12,822 nucleotides of DNA from Rhodoferax sp. (GTDB lineage Bacteria > Pseudomonadota > Gammaproteobacteria > Burkholderiales > Burkholderiaceae_C). Below are positions 1-6,931 of the stretch, piece after piece. Position 1 is the first letter of the stretch. The number at the start of each line of letters is the position of its first letter. The position numbers and the translations under genes were made by a program. The notes beneath the pieces were generated by a model. That model had not been told where the DNA came from, did not search any database, and worked only from the letters and a program-made list of their open reading frames with translations. The stretch is from the NCBI GenBank assembly GCA_029946045.1, contig JAQSDS010000443.1, forward strand, positions 1 to 12,822, given 5' to 3'.

Positions 1-300
1 CAACTGGTCAAGCGATTGCGCAGCCACGCTTTGTGAGGCAGCGTAAGTGGCCATCAATTGCAGCGCAAGGTCTGCCCACTGGACGTGCGTCAGGGGGTTG
101 GCAATGCGCAACTCGGCCAGGCTGCGGTCGAGCCGCGCCATGTGCTGCTCGAAGCGGAACAATTGCCCGCCGTAGGTCGGCACCACCTCGTAGACGCCGT
201 CGCCAAAAATGAAGCCACGGTCCATGACGCTGATCTTGGCATTGGGCAGCGTGGTGAATTCACCGTTGAGGTAACAAGGTAGGGGGGGTAGAGTGTTCAT
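1..300 (-). CDS. dat: D-amino acid aminotransferase, 5' part (runs off left edge)
   Basis: The first 100 codons of a fold-type IV PLP aminotransferase, most like bacterial D-alanine/D-amino acid transaminase, which swaps amino groups between D-amino acids and 2-oxo acids and supplies D-Glu or D-Ala for cell wall or catabolism. The family N-terminus is plain: YLNGEF at residues 10-15, then MDRGFIFGDGVYEV at 26-39, then RFEQHMARLDRSL at 49-61. The PLP-binding lysine, expected near residue 145-150, lies outside the window, so activity cannot be judged. Start is the ATG at 300; no strong Shine-Dalgarno precedes it, but the start of homology fits. Branched-chain aminotransferase or aminodeoxychorismate lyase share the fold, but the DRGFIFGDGVYEV wording favours D-amino acid transaminase. 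Confidence 0.85.
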   Translation of the reverse strand, partial: MNTLPPLPCYLNGEFTTLPNAKISVMDRGFIFGDGVYEVVPTYGGQLFRFEQHMARLDRSLAELRIANPLTHVQWADLALQLMATYAASQSVAAQSLDQL

Positions 301-520
301 GACTGAATTATGCGTGGGGAAAGGCACCAAACCCGCTTTGGTATTGCCATTCCGTGCTGCACTTCGGCCTTCCCTGGTTTCTGGACGGCATGCGTCCGCA
401 GGGGTTCAGGGGCCGCACCTTCGCCAACGCCCGTACCAGGTTTCGCGCCATAGCGGCGGAAAATTTATTCAGAATCTGCTTGCAGATCCCGTCGCGTATT
501 CGTTAAGCGCGATGTAAGTG

Positions 521-560
521 GGAGCCTGTGTGCCTGGTCAAAAGCCAGCACGCAGGCTCC
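521..560. terminator. Strong hairpin after the Tim44-domain gene
   Basis: Arms 521-537 and 545-560 pair over about 16 bp (GGAGCCTG matched by CAGGCTCC, CTGG by CCAG, with one G-T wobble and one bulged C) around a 7-base loop at 538-544. It starts 9 bases past the stop of the minus-strand Tim44 gene, the expected place for a transcription terminator or 3'-protecting stem. No T-run follows on either strand, so an intrinsic terminator is not proved. Confidence 0.5.
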
Positions 561-568
561 GACAGGCT

Positions 569-1504
569 TCAGGACGTTTGTTGAATGCCGGCCAACACCC
601 AGCCACTGTTGCCCTGGCGGGATTTCATCAGGTGCCAGATCTCGTCGAAAGACTCGTCGGGCTCGCCGCTGTCATCCCGAATGGCACCGGTGAAACGGAC
701 ACTCACCAGATAGCGGTCGGTATCTTCGTCCACTTCCAACACTTGTGCATGGATGCTGACAACTTCGTTCTTTTGAGCAACGGCGCCGCGGTCGGCCAAT
801 TCCATTTTCAATTCGGCAAACATCTCAGGCGTGGTGAACTGACGGATGTCGTCCAGGTTGCCTGCATCATTGGCGGCCTGCAGGCGAATGAAGTTCACTT
901 TGGCGTTGCGCTCAAAGCCTGCCGTGTCAAAGTCGGCTGGAATCCGGCTTGCGCTGGCTACCCCGGCACCAATGCCTGAACCGATGCCCGACCCAAGGGC
1001 GCTGTTGCCCGCTGTAGGCACGGCCGCCTTAAAAGCGGAAGACTGTGGCTCAGGCTGCCTTGCATAGGGTGCCGTACCGGTGCTTGCGTGCGCATATTGC
1101 AAACCCCCCGGACCTGACGCGGTTGCGTGCTTTGCCGCAGCGCGTTTACGCATGACGAAGCCAATTGCCACCATCACGGCGGCTGCCATCAAGCCGAATA
1201 ACAGCATGCTGGCCAACTCTTCGCCAAAACCAAGATGTGACGCCAGCGCAGCCAGGCCCAGGCCTGCCGCAATGCCGGCCACCGGCCCCATCCAGGAACG
1301 CGACGGTGCTGCTGCGCCGGTAGCGGCTGTGCCTGCAGTTGCGGCCGACTGGGTTGGCGCGGTGGGCGCCTTGTCGACGGTCGCCTGGCGTTGCGTGCCC
1401 AGCGACTTGCCGGAGCCCATGCGCTTGGCGGCCTCTGCATCCATGGCAACTGTTGAAAGGCCGAGGGTAAAGACCACGGCCAGCAGTGCGAGCAATCTCT
1501 TCAT
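569..1504 (-). CDS. Tim44-domain membrane/secreted protein
   Basis: A 311-residue protein with an N-terminal signal peptide (residues 1-26, hydrophobic core, likely cleavage after AEA), a low-complexity Ala/Thr/Pro stretch (about 40-70), two neighbouring hydrophobic segments (about 72-92 and 96-117) closed by RKR, a flexible Gly/Ser-rich linker (168-186), and a C-terminal Tim44-like domain (about 190-311) starting DFDTAGFERNAKVNFIRLQ. In mitochondria Tim44 tethers import chaperones; bacterial members have the same fold, and their role is not settled. An AGGAG site six bases before the ATG at 1504 fixes the start. It has its own 134-base upstream gap from yrbG and a hairpin behind it, suggesting a single-gene unit. 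The family call is secure; the function is unknown. Confidence 0.85.
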   Translation of the reverse strand: MKRLLALLAVVFTLGLSTVAMDAEAAKRMGSGKSLGTQRQATVDKAPTAPTQSAATAGTAATGAAAPSRSWMGPVAGIAAGLGLAALASHLGFGEELASMLLFGLMAAAVMVAIGFVMRKRAAAKHATASGPGGLQYAHASTGTAPYARQPEPQSSAFKAAVPTAGNSALGSGIGSGIGAGVASASRIPADFDTAGFERNAKVNFIRLQAANDAGNLDDIRQFTTPEMFAELKMELADRGAVAQKNEVVSIHAQVLEVDEDTDRYLVSVRFTGAIRDDSGEPDESFDEIWHLMKSRQGNSGWVLAGIQQTS

Positions 1505-1638
1505 GTAGATCTCCTGGTGAAATTAAAAAACATGAAAAGGTTAACGCCCTGAACACCATTTAAAAAGAAGCATTTGACGGATAAAAACTTCGTAAAAAAG
1601 AGAGTGTTTGGGTTGCTGCCAACGCTTGCGTACTTGCC

Positions 1639-2718
1639 TTAGCCCGGCTTGCTGGCCTTGGGCAGCCAAAGCACCACCAAAGTGACCACGGTCAAAGGCA
1701 ATACAAAGCTCAGCATGGCCGATGAGAACGCGCCCAATGCGTCATGCTGCTGGGCAGCCAAGACCAGATAGGTCACATAAGCCACGTAGTAGGCCAGAAA
1801 CAAGGCACCTTCCCAGCGCGCAATCAGTTGCCCGGTGATGAACATCGGCACACAAACCAGCGCCACAGCAGCCATTACCCACAAGTCAAAACTCATCACG
1901 GCCGGTGGCACCACCAGGCCCATGCTGCCTGAGACCAGGCTGGCGATGCCCACACAGCCCAGGGCATTGAAGATGTTGCTGCCCACCACATTTCCCACCG
2001 CAATGTCGCGTTCGCCCTTGATCGCCGCCATGATGGAGGTGGCCACTTCTGGCATGGAGGTGCCCGCAGAGACGATGGTCAGCGCGATCACCAGGTCGCT
2101 GACCCCCATGGACTTGGCAATCGTCACTGCGGCTTGTACCAACCAGTCTGAGCCCAGCACCAAGAGCGCCAAACCAGCCGCAATCATCAGCAACTGCACC
2201 CAGATCCGGTCCAGCCAGGGAGCTTTCTCTTTGGGCGCGAACTCATCGGCGTATTCATCCTGGGCGGCCTGACCTTCGCGACGTGACTGAACCACCAGAA
2301 AAACCGTGTATGCCACAAGCAGGATCAACAACAGCGCACCGTCGTTCATGGTCAGGAGTCCATCCAGCGAGAGCAGCAGCAGCAGCAAACTTGCGCCCAG
2401 CATGATCGGCACCTCCTGGCGAATCAGCTGGATGTTGACCACCAGCGGCACGATCAATGCCGACAGGCCCAGAATGAACAACACGTTGAAGATGTTGCTG
2501 CCCACGGCGTTACCCAGGGCCAGATCGGTTTTGCCGTCAAGCACGGCACCCACAGACACTGCCACCTCCGGCGCACTGGTGCCAAAGGCCACTACCGTGA
2601 GCCCGACCACCAGCGGCGAGATGCCCAGCGACAGTGCCAGCCGTGAGGCGCCCCGCACCAGCACGTCGGCACCCACAATGAGTGCAGTAAGCCCGGCGAA
2701 AAAAAGTAAATAAGTCAT
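1639..2718 (-). CDS. yrbG: Calcium/sodium antiporter, YrbG family
   Basis: A 359-residue inner-membrane exchanger of the Ca2+:cation antiporter superfamily. It shows the internal duplication typical of the family: GTSAPE at 46-51 with GNAVGSNIFN at 69-78, repeated as GTSMPE at 219-224 with GNVVGSNIFN at 242-251. The glutamates E51 and E224 are the expected ion-binding acids, and both copies are intact. About ten membrane segments are visible, split by an acidic cytosolic loop (about 148-168). Length is slightly above the roughly 325 residues of E. coli YrbG because of this loop and a longer C-terminus. It lies 79 bases downstream of the 65-residue membrane protein and probably shares its transcript. 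The transported ions are inferred from the family. Confidence 0.92.
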   Translation of the reverse strand: MTYLLFFAGLTALIVGADVLVRGASRLALSLGISPLVVGLTVVAFGTSAPEVAVSVGAVLDGKTDLALGNAVGSNIFNVLFILGLSALIVPLVVNIQLIRQEVPIMLGASLLLLLLSLDGLLTMNDGALLLILLVAYTVFLVVQSRREGQAAQDEYADEFAPKEKAPWLDRIWVQLLMIAAGLALLVLGSDWLVQAAVTIAKSMGVSDLVIALTIVSAGTSMPEVATSIMAAIKGERDIAVGNVVGSNIFNALGCVGIASLVSGSMGLVVPPAVMSFDLWVMAAVALVCVPMFITGQLIARWEGALFLAYYVAYVTYLVLAAQQHDALGAFSSAMLSFVLPLTVVTLVVLWLPKASKPG

Positions 2719-2797
2719 GTTTCAAAGGTCCATTCACAAAAATAGCGTTAATTGGTCATGCAAGGGGTGTCCTGCCTGACCCTGCTGCGAAGCAATC

Positions 2798-2995
2798 TCA
2801 GGAGTTGACCAGCCGCCACATCAGGTAGGCACCCAGCGCCGCATTGCCTATGGTAAACAAAACAATCACCGAACTGACAAAAATACCTGGCAATTGGGTG
2901 TGTGTGATCCAAGCCAAAACCATGGAGAGCAGGTTCAGCACCAGCATGAGCCAAAAAAGTGGATTGCGTGGCTGGACCAAGCGGCTAAGTTTCAT
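2798..2995 (-). CDS. Small membrane protein (65 aa), unassigned
   Basis: A 65-residue protein with two hydrophobic segments (about 12-33 and 38-60), a basic N-terminus (MKLSRLVQPRN) and a short polar tail. Only three bases separate its ATG from the stop of the DUF2062 gene, and GGTGA lies just ahead of the start, so it is almost certainly translated in an operon with DUF2062. It precedes the cation antiporter on the same strand. I do not recognise a named family. The basic N-terminus suggests an N-in hairpin in the inner membrane. Confidence 0.7.
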   Translation of the reverse strand: MKLSRLVQPRNPLFWLMLVLNLLSMVLAWITHTQLPGIFVSSVIVLFTIGNAALGAYLMWRLVNS

Positions 2996-2998
2996 GGG

Positions 2999-3514
2999 TC
3001 ACCGGCGCGCACGTCGCTTTTGCCAAATGCGCAAGCGCCAGACCATCTTGACGCTGGCGTAAGCCACCGCAGCACCGCCCACGGCAAACAGGCCCATGCC
3101 CAGCACGGTGGGCCAGCCAAACTCGGCCAACCACGACGGCGAGCCGTCACCGCCTGGTGCAGCAGAGCCCAAGGGTTGGCCCAACACCAGCGTGCCCAAT
3201 TGAAAGGCCAGCCAGAGCCAGAAACCAATTGTCAGTGGATTGGTCACTATGGTCATGGCGACGGCGGCTGGTATGTTGGCACGCCACCAGGTGCAATGGG
3301 CCGCTGCCACCACAAATTGGCCGACCGGAAGGGCAAAGGCCCAAAAAGTACCGACGGCCGCGCCGCGCGCGACAGCTTCGTGCTGAAGCCGCCACAGCTG
3401 AGGGTCGAGCAGGCGGCTCGCGACCGGCTGCAGCCAGGGGTGAGCAGCCAATGTGTCACGGCTGGGCAGTGATTTACTAAACCGATCTGTCCAATGGGGA
3501 TGACTGCGTTTCAT
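2999..3514 (-). CDS. DUF2062 domain membrane protein
   Basis: A 171-residue protein matching the DUF2062 pattern: a basic, mostly hydrophilic N-terminus with HPWLQPVASRLLDPQLWRLQ (25-44), then RGAAVGTFWAFALPVGQFVVAA (50-71), a WWRANIPAA segment (77-85), a hydrophobic stretch through TNPLTIGFWLWLAFQLG (91-107), and a last membrane segment (about 135-158) followed by a strongly basic tail ending KRRARR. DUF2062 proteins sit in the inner membrane and have no settled function, though they are often found near glycosyltransferases or transport genes. The start at 3514 has only a weak ribosome site (GGAAATC at some distance). It heads the set with the 65-residue protein and yrbG. Confidence 0.88.
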   Translation of the reverse strand: MKRSHPHWTDRFSKSLPSRDTLAAHPWLQPVASRLLDPQLWRLQHEAVARGAAVGTFWAFALPVGQFVVAAAHCTWWRANIPAAVAMTIVTNPLTIGFWLWLAFQLGTLVLGQPLGSAAPGGDGSPSWLAEFGWPTVLGMGLFAVGGAAVAYASVKMVWRLRIWQKRRARR

Positions 3515-3996
3515 TAAATTTCAGATTTCCAGGAGATACAGGCCATTGGGGCAGGCCAAAGTGCCGAGGGTGCCGTGCTGAATTTACAGGGAACAAGAGA
3601 AGTCCGATACACCGAAGTTGTGGTGTCTGGATGATGCCTGTCCTGAAAACTCTGAAAAAGCAGGAAAATTGGCTGGGAAAATCTCGTTTTTACGAACTCA
3701 AATGATGATTTTTACAGATTAAACATAGGTGTTCATCGATTGGTTCTGCCGCCGGTTTGACCACGACGGTGCCGTCCGCACGGTAACCCTCGCCATTGAC
3801 CGTGAAACCCTGATCAGCAAACCAGCCAGCGTATCCAATTGCCGTTGCATTGGGGTTTGTGCTTCTTCGGCACTGGCAATCATCCCGGCCAGCTTACCCA
3901 TCTCGGTACGTATACCGGTAGGCGAACATACTACAGCTGATCCTCGTCATCCCAGCGCAGCACAGCTCTTTGCGTATCGGTCCTGCTGGCCGCTGA
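3515..3996. other. Gap between DUF2062 and nhaR with one gene relic
   Basis: A 482-base stretch without an intact gene. Bases 3690-3946 hold the P-type ATPase relic described separately. I see no further ATPase remnant in 3947-3996. Bases 3515-3689 must hold the promoter of the DUF2062 gene but show no convincing -35/-10 pair. A short ACACC/GGTGT stem lies near 3606-3630 and is too weak to call. Confidence 0.6.
3690..3946 (-). pseudogene. Relic of a P-type cation-transporting ATPase
   Basis: Two pieces of a P-type ATPase of the Ca2+/cation (PII) type remain, joined out of frame. The first (3946 down to about 3820, preceded by a stop at 3949-3947) reads RGSAVVCSPTGIRTEMGKLA then GMIASAEEAQTPMQRQLD. 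This is the end of the actuator domain leading to membrane segment 3, where the family has VV..TG..TEMGKIA and EE..TP.QR.L. The second (3818-3693, another frame, stop at 3692-3690) reads ADQGFTVNGEGYRADGTV and later EPIDEHLCLICKN, resembling the nucleotide-binding-domain stretch V.G.GY.P.G. The phosphorylation motif DKTGT and everything between are missing, so a deletion of several hundred bases plus a frameshift must have occurred. The first piece is convincing, the second less so. Confidence 0.72.
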
Positions 3997-4881
3997 CTAA
4001 AGCGCTGGTTGCAGCAAGCGCTGCACCAGCGGGTGCTGCACTTTCTTTTCGGTGCCAATCGCAAAAAAGTGCTCAGTCACACCCTCACAGGGTCCCAGGC
4101 GGTGCACCGCGTAATGCGCCAACAGGTCTTCATGCGCCCACTCAGCCGCCGGGAAAACGCCCATACCGCTGGCACCAAAAGTTTTGAGCAAGGCACTGTC
4201 GGCAAATTCGCCCACAACCCGTGGCCGAATCGCGCGTTGCTCAAACCAGTGGTCCAGCCTGGCGCGCACCGCAGTGTGCGCCGTGGGCAGCAGCACGGGC
4301 ACATCGGCCATGCTTTCCGGGAAATTTTTGCTGGCGGAAGCCACCAAAGCTGGCGTGCCATACCAGGCAGTGCTGGACGACCCCATGGCATGGCTGTAAA
4401 GCTTGATGTTGGGGTTGGTGGGTGCGGGGCGGTCTGACAGCACCACGTCCAGCCGGTGCAGGGCCAGGTCGCCCAGCAAATCCTCAAGATCCCCCTCATT
4501 GCATAACAAGCGCAAGTTGGGCTCGGGTATCGCCGGTTGCAACAGGCGGCGCACCACCAGCTTGGGCAACCCGTCACAAATGCCCACAGCCAGGCGAATG
4601 GTCGGGGTGCTGGCGGCATCACGCACCCGCGCCGGCAAGTTCTCACCCAGTTGAAAAATCTGGTCGGCCTGCTGCATGGCGGCTCGTCCCGCATCCGTCA
4701 GAACCAGCCCGCGCCCGGCAGGTTTCAGTAGCGCGTAACCGAGCGAGCGCTCCAGCTCGCGCACTTGAGCGCTCACGGTTTGCACGGCCATGTCCAGCTT
4801 TTCTGCGGCCCGCGAGATGCCGCCTTCTTTGGCGACCACCCAAAAGTAATACAGATGCTTGTAATTGAAGAGTGTGCTCAT
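3997..4881 (-). CDS. nhaR: LysR-family regulator, NhaR type
   Basis: A 294-residue LysR-type transcription factor. The N-terminal winged helix-turn-helix begins FNYKHLYYFWVVAKEGGISR (5-24), with SRAAEKLDMAVQTVSAQVRELE forming the recognition region (about 23-44) and GRGLVLTDAGR at 57-67. The NY.HLYYFW opening is characteristic of NhaR, the E. coli activator of the Na+/H+ antiporter gene nhaA that responds to sodium and pH. Residues about 90-294 form the effector-binding domain (IRLAVGICDGLPKLVV at 95-110). The protein is complete. It is transcribed away from the HPF-like gene across a 100-base AT-rich gap, a layout in which LysR proteins often control both sides. No nhaA lies in the window, so its target here is unknown. 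Confidence 0.85.
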   Translation of the reverse strand: MSTLFNYKHLYYFWVVAKEGGISRAAEKLDMAVQTVSAQVRELERSLGYALLKPAGRGLVLTDAGRAAMQQADQIFQLGENLPARVRDAASTPTIRLAVGICDGLPKLVVRRLLQPAIPEPNLRLLCNEGDLEDLLGDLALHRLDVVLSDRPAPTNPNIKLYSHAMGSSSTAWYGTPALVASASKNFPESMADVPVLLPTAHTAVRARLDHWFEQRAIRPRVVGEFADSALLKTFGASGMGVFPAAEWAHEDLLAHYAVHRLGPCEGVTEHFFAIGTEKKVQHPLVQRLLQPAL

Positions 4882-4969
4882 GATCAGATTTTTAGAGACT
4901 ATGAATGAGAAATTATCTGCTTTTTAAGAATTGAATCGAACCCTATCGTTCAGTCTTGTTTCACCTACT

Positions 4970-4973
4970 GGAG
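4970..4973 (+). promoter_or_regulatory. Ribosome binding site fixing the HPF-like start
   Basis: GGAG eight bases before the ATG at 4982. It favours that start over the in-frame TTG at 4931, whose extra 17 residues do not resemble the family. Confidence 0.65.
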
Positions 4974-4981
4974 AAATTTGG

Positions 4982-5323
4982 ATGCAAGTCATTTTTGAAT
5001 CCCGCGATGCTGATGGTAGTCATCTCCGCGACTTGTCGGTTGAGCGCGTGCGCTTTGCCCTGCGCCGCCTGACAGCGCTGGTGCCCTGGGCCAAGGTGCA
5101 GTTCTCTGATGTCAATGGCCCACGCGGCGGCGTGGACAAACGCTGCCAGGTCGAGCTGAAAACCGAGGGTGCCGGCACGGTGGTCATCGCTTCTTTGGCG
5201 CGTGACTGGCGCACCGCGCTGGACCGATCCCTCAACCGCGCAACCCGGGTATTGCGGCGCAGCTTGCAGCGCGGTCAAAAACCGGCACGTGGTCGCAGCG
5301 CCAAACTTGCACTCGACAGTTAA
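4982..5323 (+). CDS. HPF/RaiA-like ribosome-associated protein
   Basis: A 113-residue protein of the hibernation promoting factor/sigma-54 modulation family, whose members bind the 30S subunit near the decoding centre and silence or pair ribosomes under stress. The family strand-helix pattern is visible: an N-terminal strand MQVIFESRD, a helix LSVERVRFALRRLTAL (19-34), the signature strand and turn VQFSDVNGPRGGVDKRCQVEL (39-59), and a C-terminal basic helix ALDRSLNRATRVLRRSLQR. It lacks the extra dimerising C-terminal domain of long HPF. The basic tail (KPARGRSAKL) fits rRNA contact. The start is set by the GGAG site. It heads a plus-strand row with only 29 bases to the next gene. Confidence 0.82.
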   Translation: MQVIFESRDADGSHLRDLSVERVRFALRRLTALVPWAKVQFSDVNGPRGGVDKRCQVELKTEGAGTVVIASLARDWRTALDRSLNRATRVLRRSLQRGQKPARGRSAKLALDS

Positions 5324-5352
5324 ACACCCGCAACTCATTCAGAAAGCTCACC

Positions 5353-6060
5353 ATGAACAACACAAACTCTTCCCCCTTTCCCCATCCTCAGGGCCAACAC
5401 CCGGTGTTGGCCACGCCGTCCGCGGGTATCCATTCTGACCAGGTCAAACGCGTCTTGCGCAACACCTACGCACTGCTGGCCATGACACTGCTGTTCAGTG
5501 CCGGGGTGGCGGTGACCACGCTCACGCTGCAGTTGCCAGCCCCCGGCTTGGTCATCACGCTGGTGGGTTATTTTGGCCTGTTGTACGCTGTCTTCAAGCT
5601 GCAAAACAGCGGCTGGGCCTTGCCCGCCGTCTTTGCCTTGACCGGTTTCATGGGCTACACACTGGGTCCGCTGTTGACGCATTCGCTCGCCTTGCCCGGC
5701 GGCGCTCAAACCGTGACCCTGGCTTTGGCAACCACCGGTGCCACGTTTTTGGCGCTGTCAAGTTATGTGCTGCTGACCCGGCGCGACTTCAGCTTCATGG
5801 GCGGCTTTTTGTTTGTCGGCATGGTGGTCGCGCTGATTGCCAGCATTTCCGCCATGTTTTTCCAGATGCCCGCTTTGGGTCTGGCGGTGTCGGCGATGGT
5901 GGCTTTGTTATCGGCAGGTTTGATCTTGTTTGAGACCAGCCGGATCGTGAACGGCGGTGAAACCAACTACGTGATGGCCACCGTCAGCCTGTATGTTTCG
6001 GTGTTCAATTTATTCACCAGTCTGCTGAGCCTGTTTGGCTTGGGCGGATCAAGCGACTAA
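5353..6060 (+). CDS. Bax inhibitor-1/YccA family membrane protein
   Basis: A 235-residue integral membrane protein with about seven hydrophobic segments (roughly 36-55, 64-81, 89-109, 119-138, 149-170, 174-193, 206-230) after a polar, proline-rich N-terminus. Family signatures are GFMGYTLGP (98-106), SSYVLLTRRDFSFMGGFLF (136-154) and FETSRIVNGGETNYVMATVS (193-212). E. coli YccA is a substrate and modulator of the FtsH membrane protease, and other members conduct Ca2+; which applies here cannot be read from sequence. The ATG at 5353 follows a modest AGAAAG. It lies between the HPF-like and zinc-ribbon genes, probably in one operon, consistent with a membrane or translation stress role. Confidence 0.9.
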   Translation: MNNTNSSPFPHPQGQHPVLATPSAGIHSDQVKRVLRNTYALLAMTLLFSAGVAVTTLTLQLPAPGLVITLVGYFGLLYAVFKLQNSGWALPAVFALTGFMGYTLGPLLTHSLALPGGAQTVTLALATTGATFLALSSYVLLTRRDFSFMGGFLFVGMVVALIASISAMFFQMPALGLAVSAMVALLSAGLILFETSRIVNGGETNYVMATVSLYVSVFNLFTSLLSLFGLGGSSD

Positions 6061-6074
6061 CCCATGAGTGAAAT

Positions 6075-6078
6075 GGAG
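6075..6078 (+). promoter_or_regulatory. Ribosome binding site fixing the zinc-ribbon start
   Basis: GGAG six bases before the ATG at 6085. It favours that start over the in-frame ATG at 6064, which has no such site and adds seven residues ahead of the conserved MKCP opening. Confidence 0.6.
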
Positions 6079-6084
6079 AAAAAC

Positions 6085-6366
6085 ATGAAATGCCCTACCT
6101 GCCCTGATGCGACCTTGGTGATGTCCGATCGTCAGGGCGTTGAGATTGACTACTGCCCCAACTGCCGAGGTATCTGGCTGGACCGGGGCGAACTCGACAA
6201 ATTGTTGGACCGTGCTGCTGCCGCCATCGCCCCGGCGGCAGCACCAGCTTCTGAGCCAGCGGCACGCAGCCGCCAAGCGCCTGATTTTCAGGACTCTGAC
6301 TACCGCACCGGGCAGGGCTACCAGCGAGGTCGAAAGAAGTCGTGGCTAAGCGACATTTTTGATTGA
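6085..6366 (+). CDS. TFIIB-type zinc-ribbon protein
   Basis: A 93-residue protein with an N-terminal zinc ribbon: MKCPTCPDATLVMSDRQGVE followed by IDYCPNCRGIWLDRGELDKL. The two CPxC knuckles (C3, C6 and C25, C28) should bind one zinc. WLDRGELDKLLDR is typical of the zf-TFIIB domain (PF13453 type) found in many small bacterial proteins of unknown role. An Ala/Pro linker (about 46-62) leads to a charged C-terminus ending KKSWLSDIFD. It begins 24 bases after the Bax inhibitor-like gene. Whether it binds nucleic acid or protein is not shown. Confidence 0.85.
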   Translation: MKCPTCPDATLVMSDRQGVEIDYCPNCRGIWLDRGELDKLLDRAAAAIAPAAAPASEPAARSRQAPDFQDSDYRTGQGYQRGRKKSWLSDIFD

Positions 6367-6465
6367 AGCTGAGCACCCATGCTGTGCCACCGGCCTTTGC
6401 GCCATTTCAGCCTGATCGCAGGCGCCACTTTGCTGTAGAAACCCCTAGAAACAAGGAAAAGCACC

Positions 6466-6900
6466 ATGCGCAAATACCCCAAAAACAGCCCGCAGGCGGC
6501 AGCCAGAATCGTCGCCTTGACCCTGATCGCCGATGGCGATGTGTGCCAAGCCGAGCTTGCTTTGCTGGATGAACTTGCGGTGCACCAGCAGCTTGGTCTG
6601 GACCGCGACGCATTGCATGCGGTGATTGACACGTTTTGTGAAGACTTGTTGTCCAGCAAGCAACTTGCCTGGGCCGATGCCTGCCCTGTGGATGAGTATG
6701 TTCTGGAAGAATTGATGGGCGATATTGATGACCCCGCTCTTCGTCGCAAAGTGCTGAGCCTGTGTGTCAAGCTCGCCGAAGTTGACGACCGTGTGGCCGA
6801 GGGTGAGTCCGTTGTTTTGATTGCGGCGGTGGCACATTGGAGCCTGCACCACCAGATGTTGGGCTCGTTTGATGCCGGGGCTTCACCACGACCCTGGTAG
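6466..6900 (+). CDS. TerB-like helical protein
   Basis: A 144-residue, probably cytosolic, mostly helical protein. Two halves each carry a helix plus an acidic turn: ALTLIADGDVCQAELALLDE (17-36) and SLCVKLAEVDDRVAEGE (about 102-118). This A.ADG.V...E pattern is that of TerB-like domains, named after a tellurite-resistance protein that binds metal through such acids; many members have nothing to do with tellurite. AGGA eight bases before the ATG at 6466 supports the start. It ends the plus-strand row, 99 bases after the zinc-ribbon gene, so it may be in the same transcript. No other ter genes are present, so I take only the fold from this match. Confidence 0.65.
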   Translation: MRKYPKNSPQAAARIVALTLIADGDVCQAELALLDELAVHQQLGLDRDALHAVIDTFCEDLLSSKQLAWADACPVDEYVLEELMGDIDDPALRRKVLSLCVKLAEVDDRVAEGESVVLIAAVAHWSLHHQMLGSFDAGASPRPW

Positions 6901-6931
6901 TCGCCTTTTTAAATGCGGCGCGAGTGCCTAA

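Noticed and set aside
301..517. Open frames of about 48 to 74 codons on both strands between dat and the Tim44 gene
   Set aside because: No ribosome sites, odd composition and no family likeness; treated as intergenic.
1505..1638. Possible sigma-70 promoter in the Tim44/yrbG gap
   Set aside because: AT-rich, but no -35/-10 pair with good spacing could be found on the minus strand.
3729..4187. A 152-codon plus-strand open frame
   Set aside because: It runs antisense through the P-type ATPase relic and the end of nhaR, and its product resembles no family.
4938..4951. GAAC-N6-GTTC palindrome in the nhaR/HPF-like gap, a possible LysR site
   Set aside because: Arms of only four bases and no clear T-N11-A core; too weak to call a site.
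4931..4981. TTG start giving 17 extra residues on the HPF-like protein
   Set aside because: The ATG at 4982 has a better ribosome site and matches where the family begins.
6379..6438. Nineteen-codon frame reading MLCHRPLRHFSLIAGATLL, like the start of a signal peptide
   Set aside because: Ends at once in TAG, has no ribosome site, and lies in a 99-base gap; chance is the simplest explanation.
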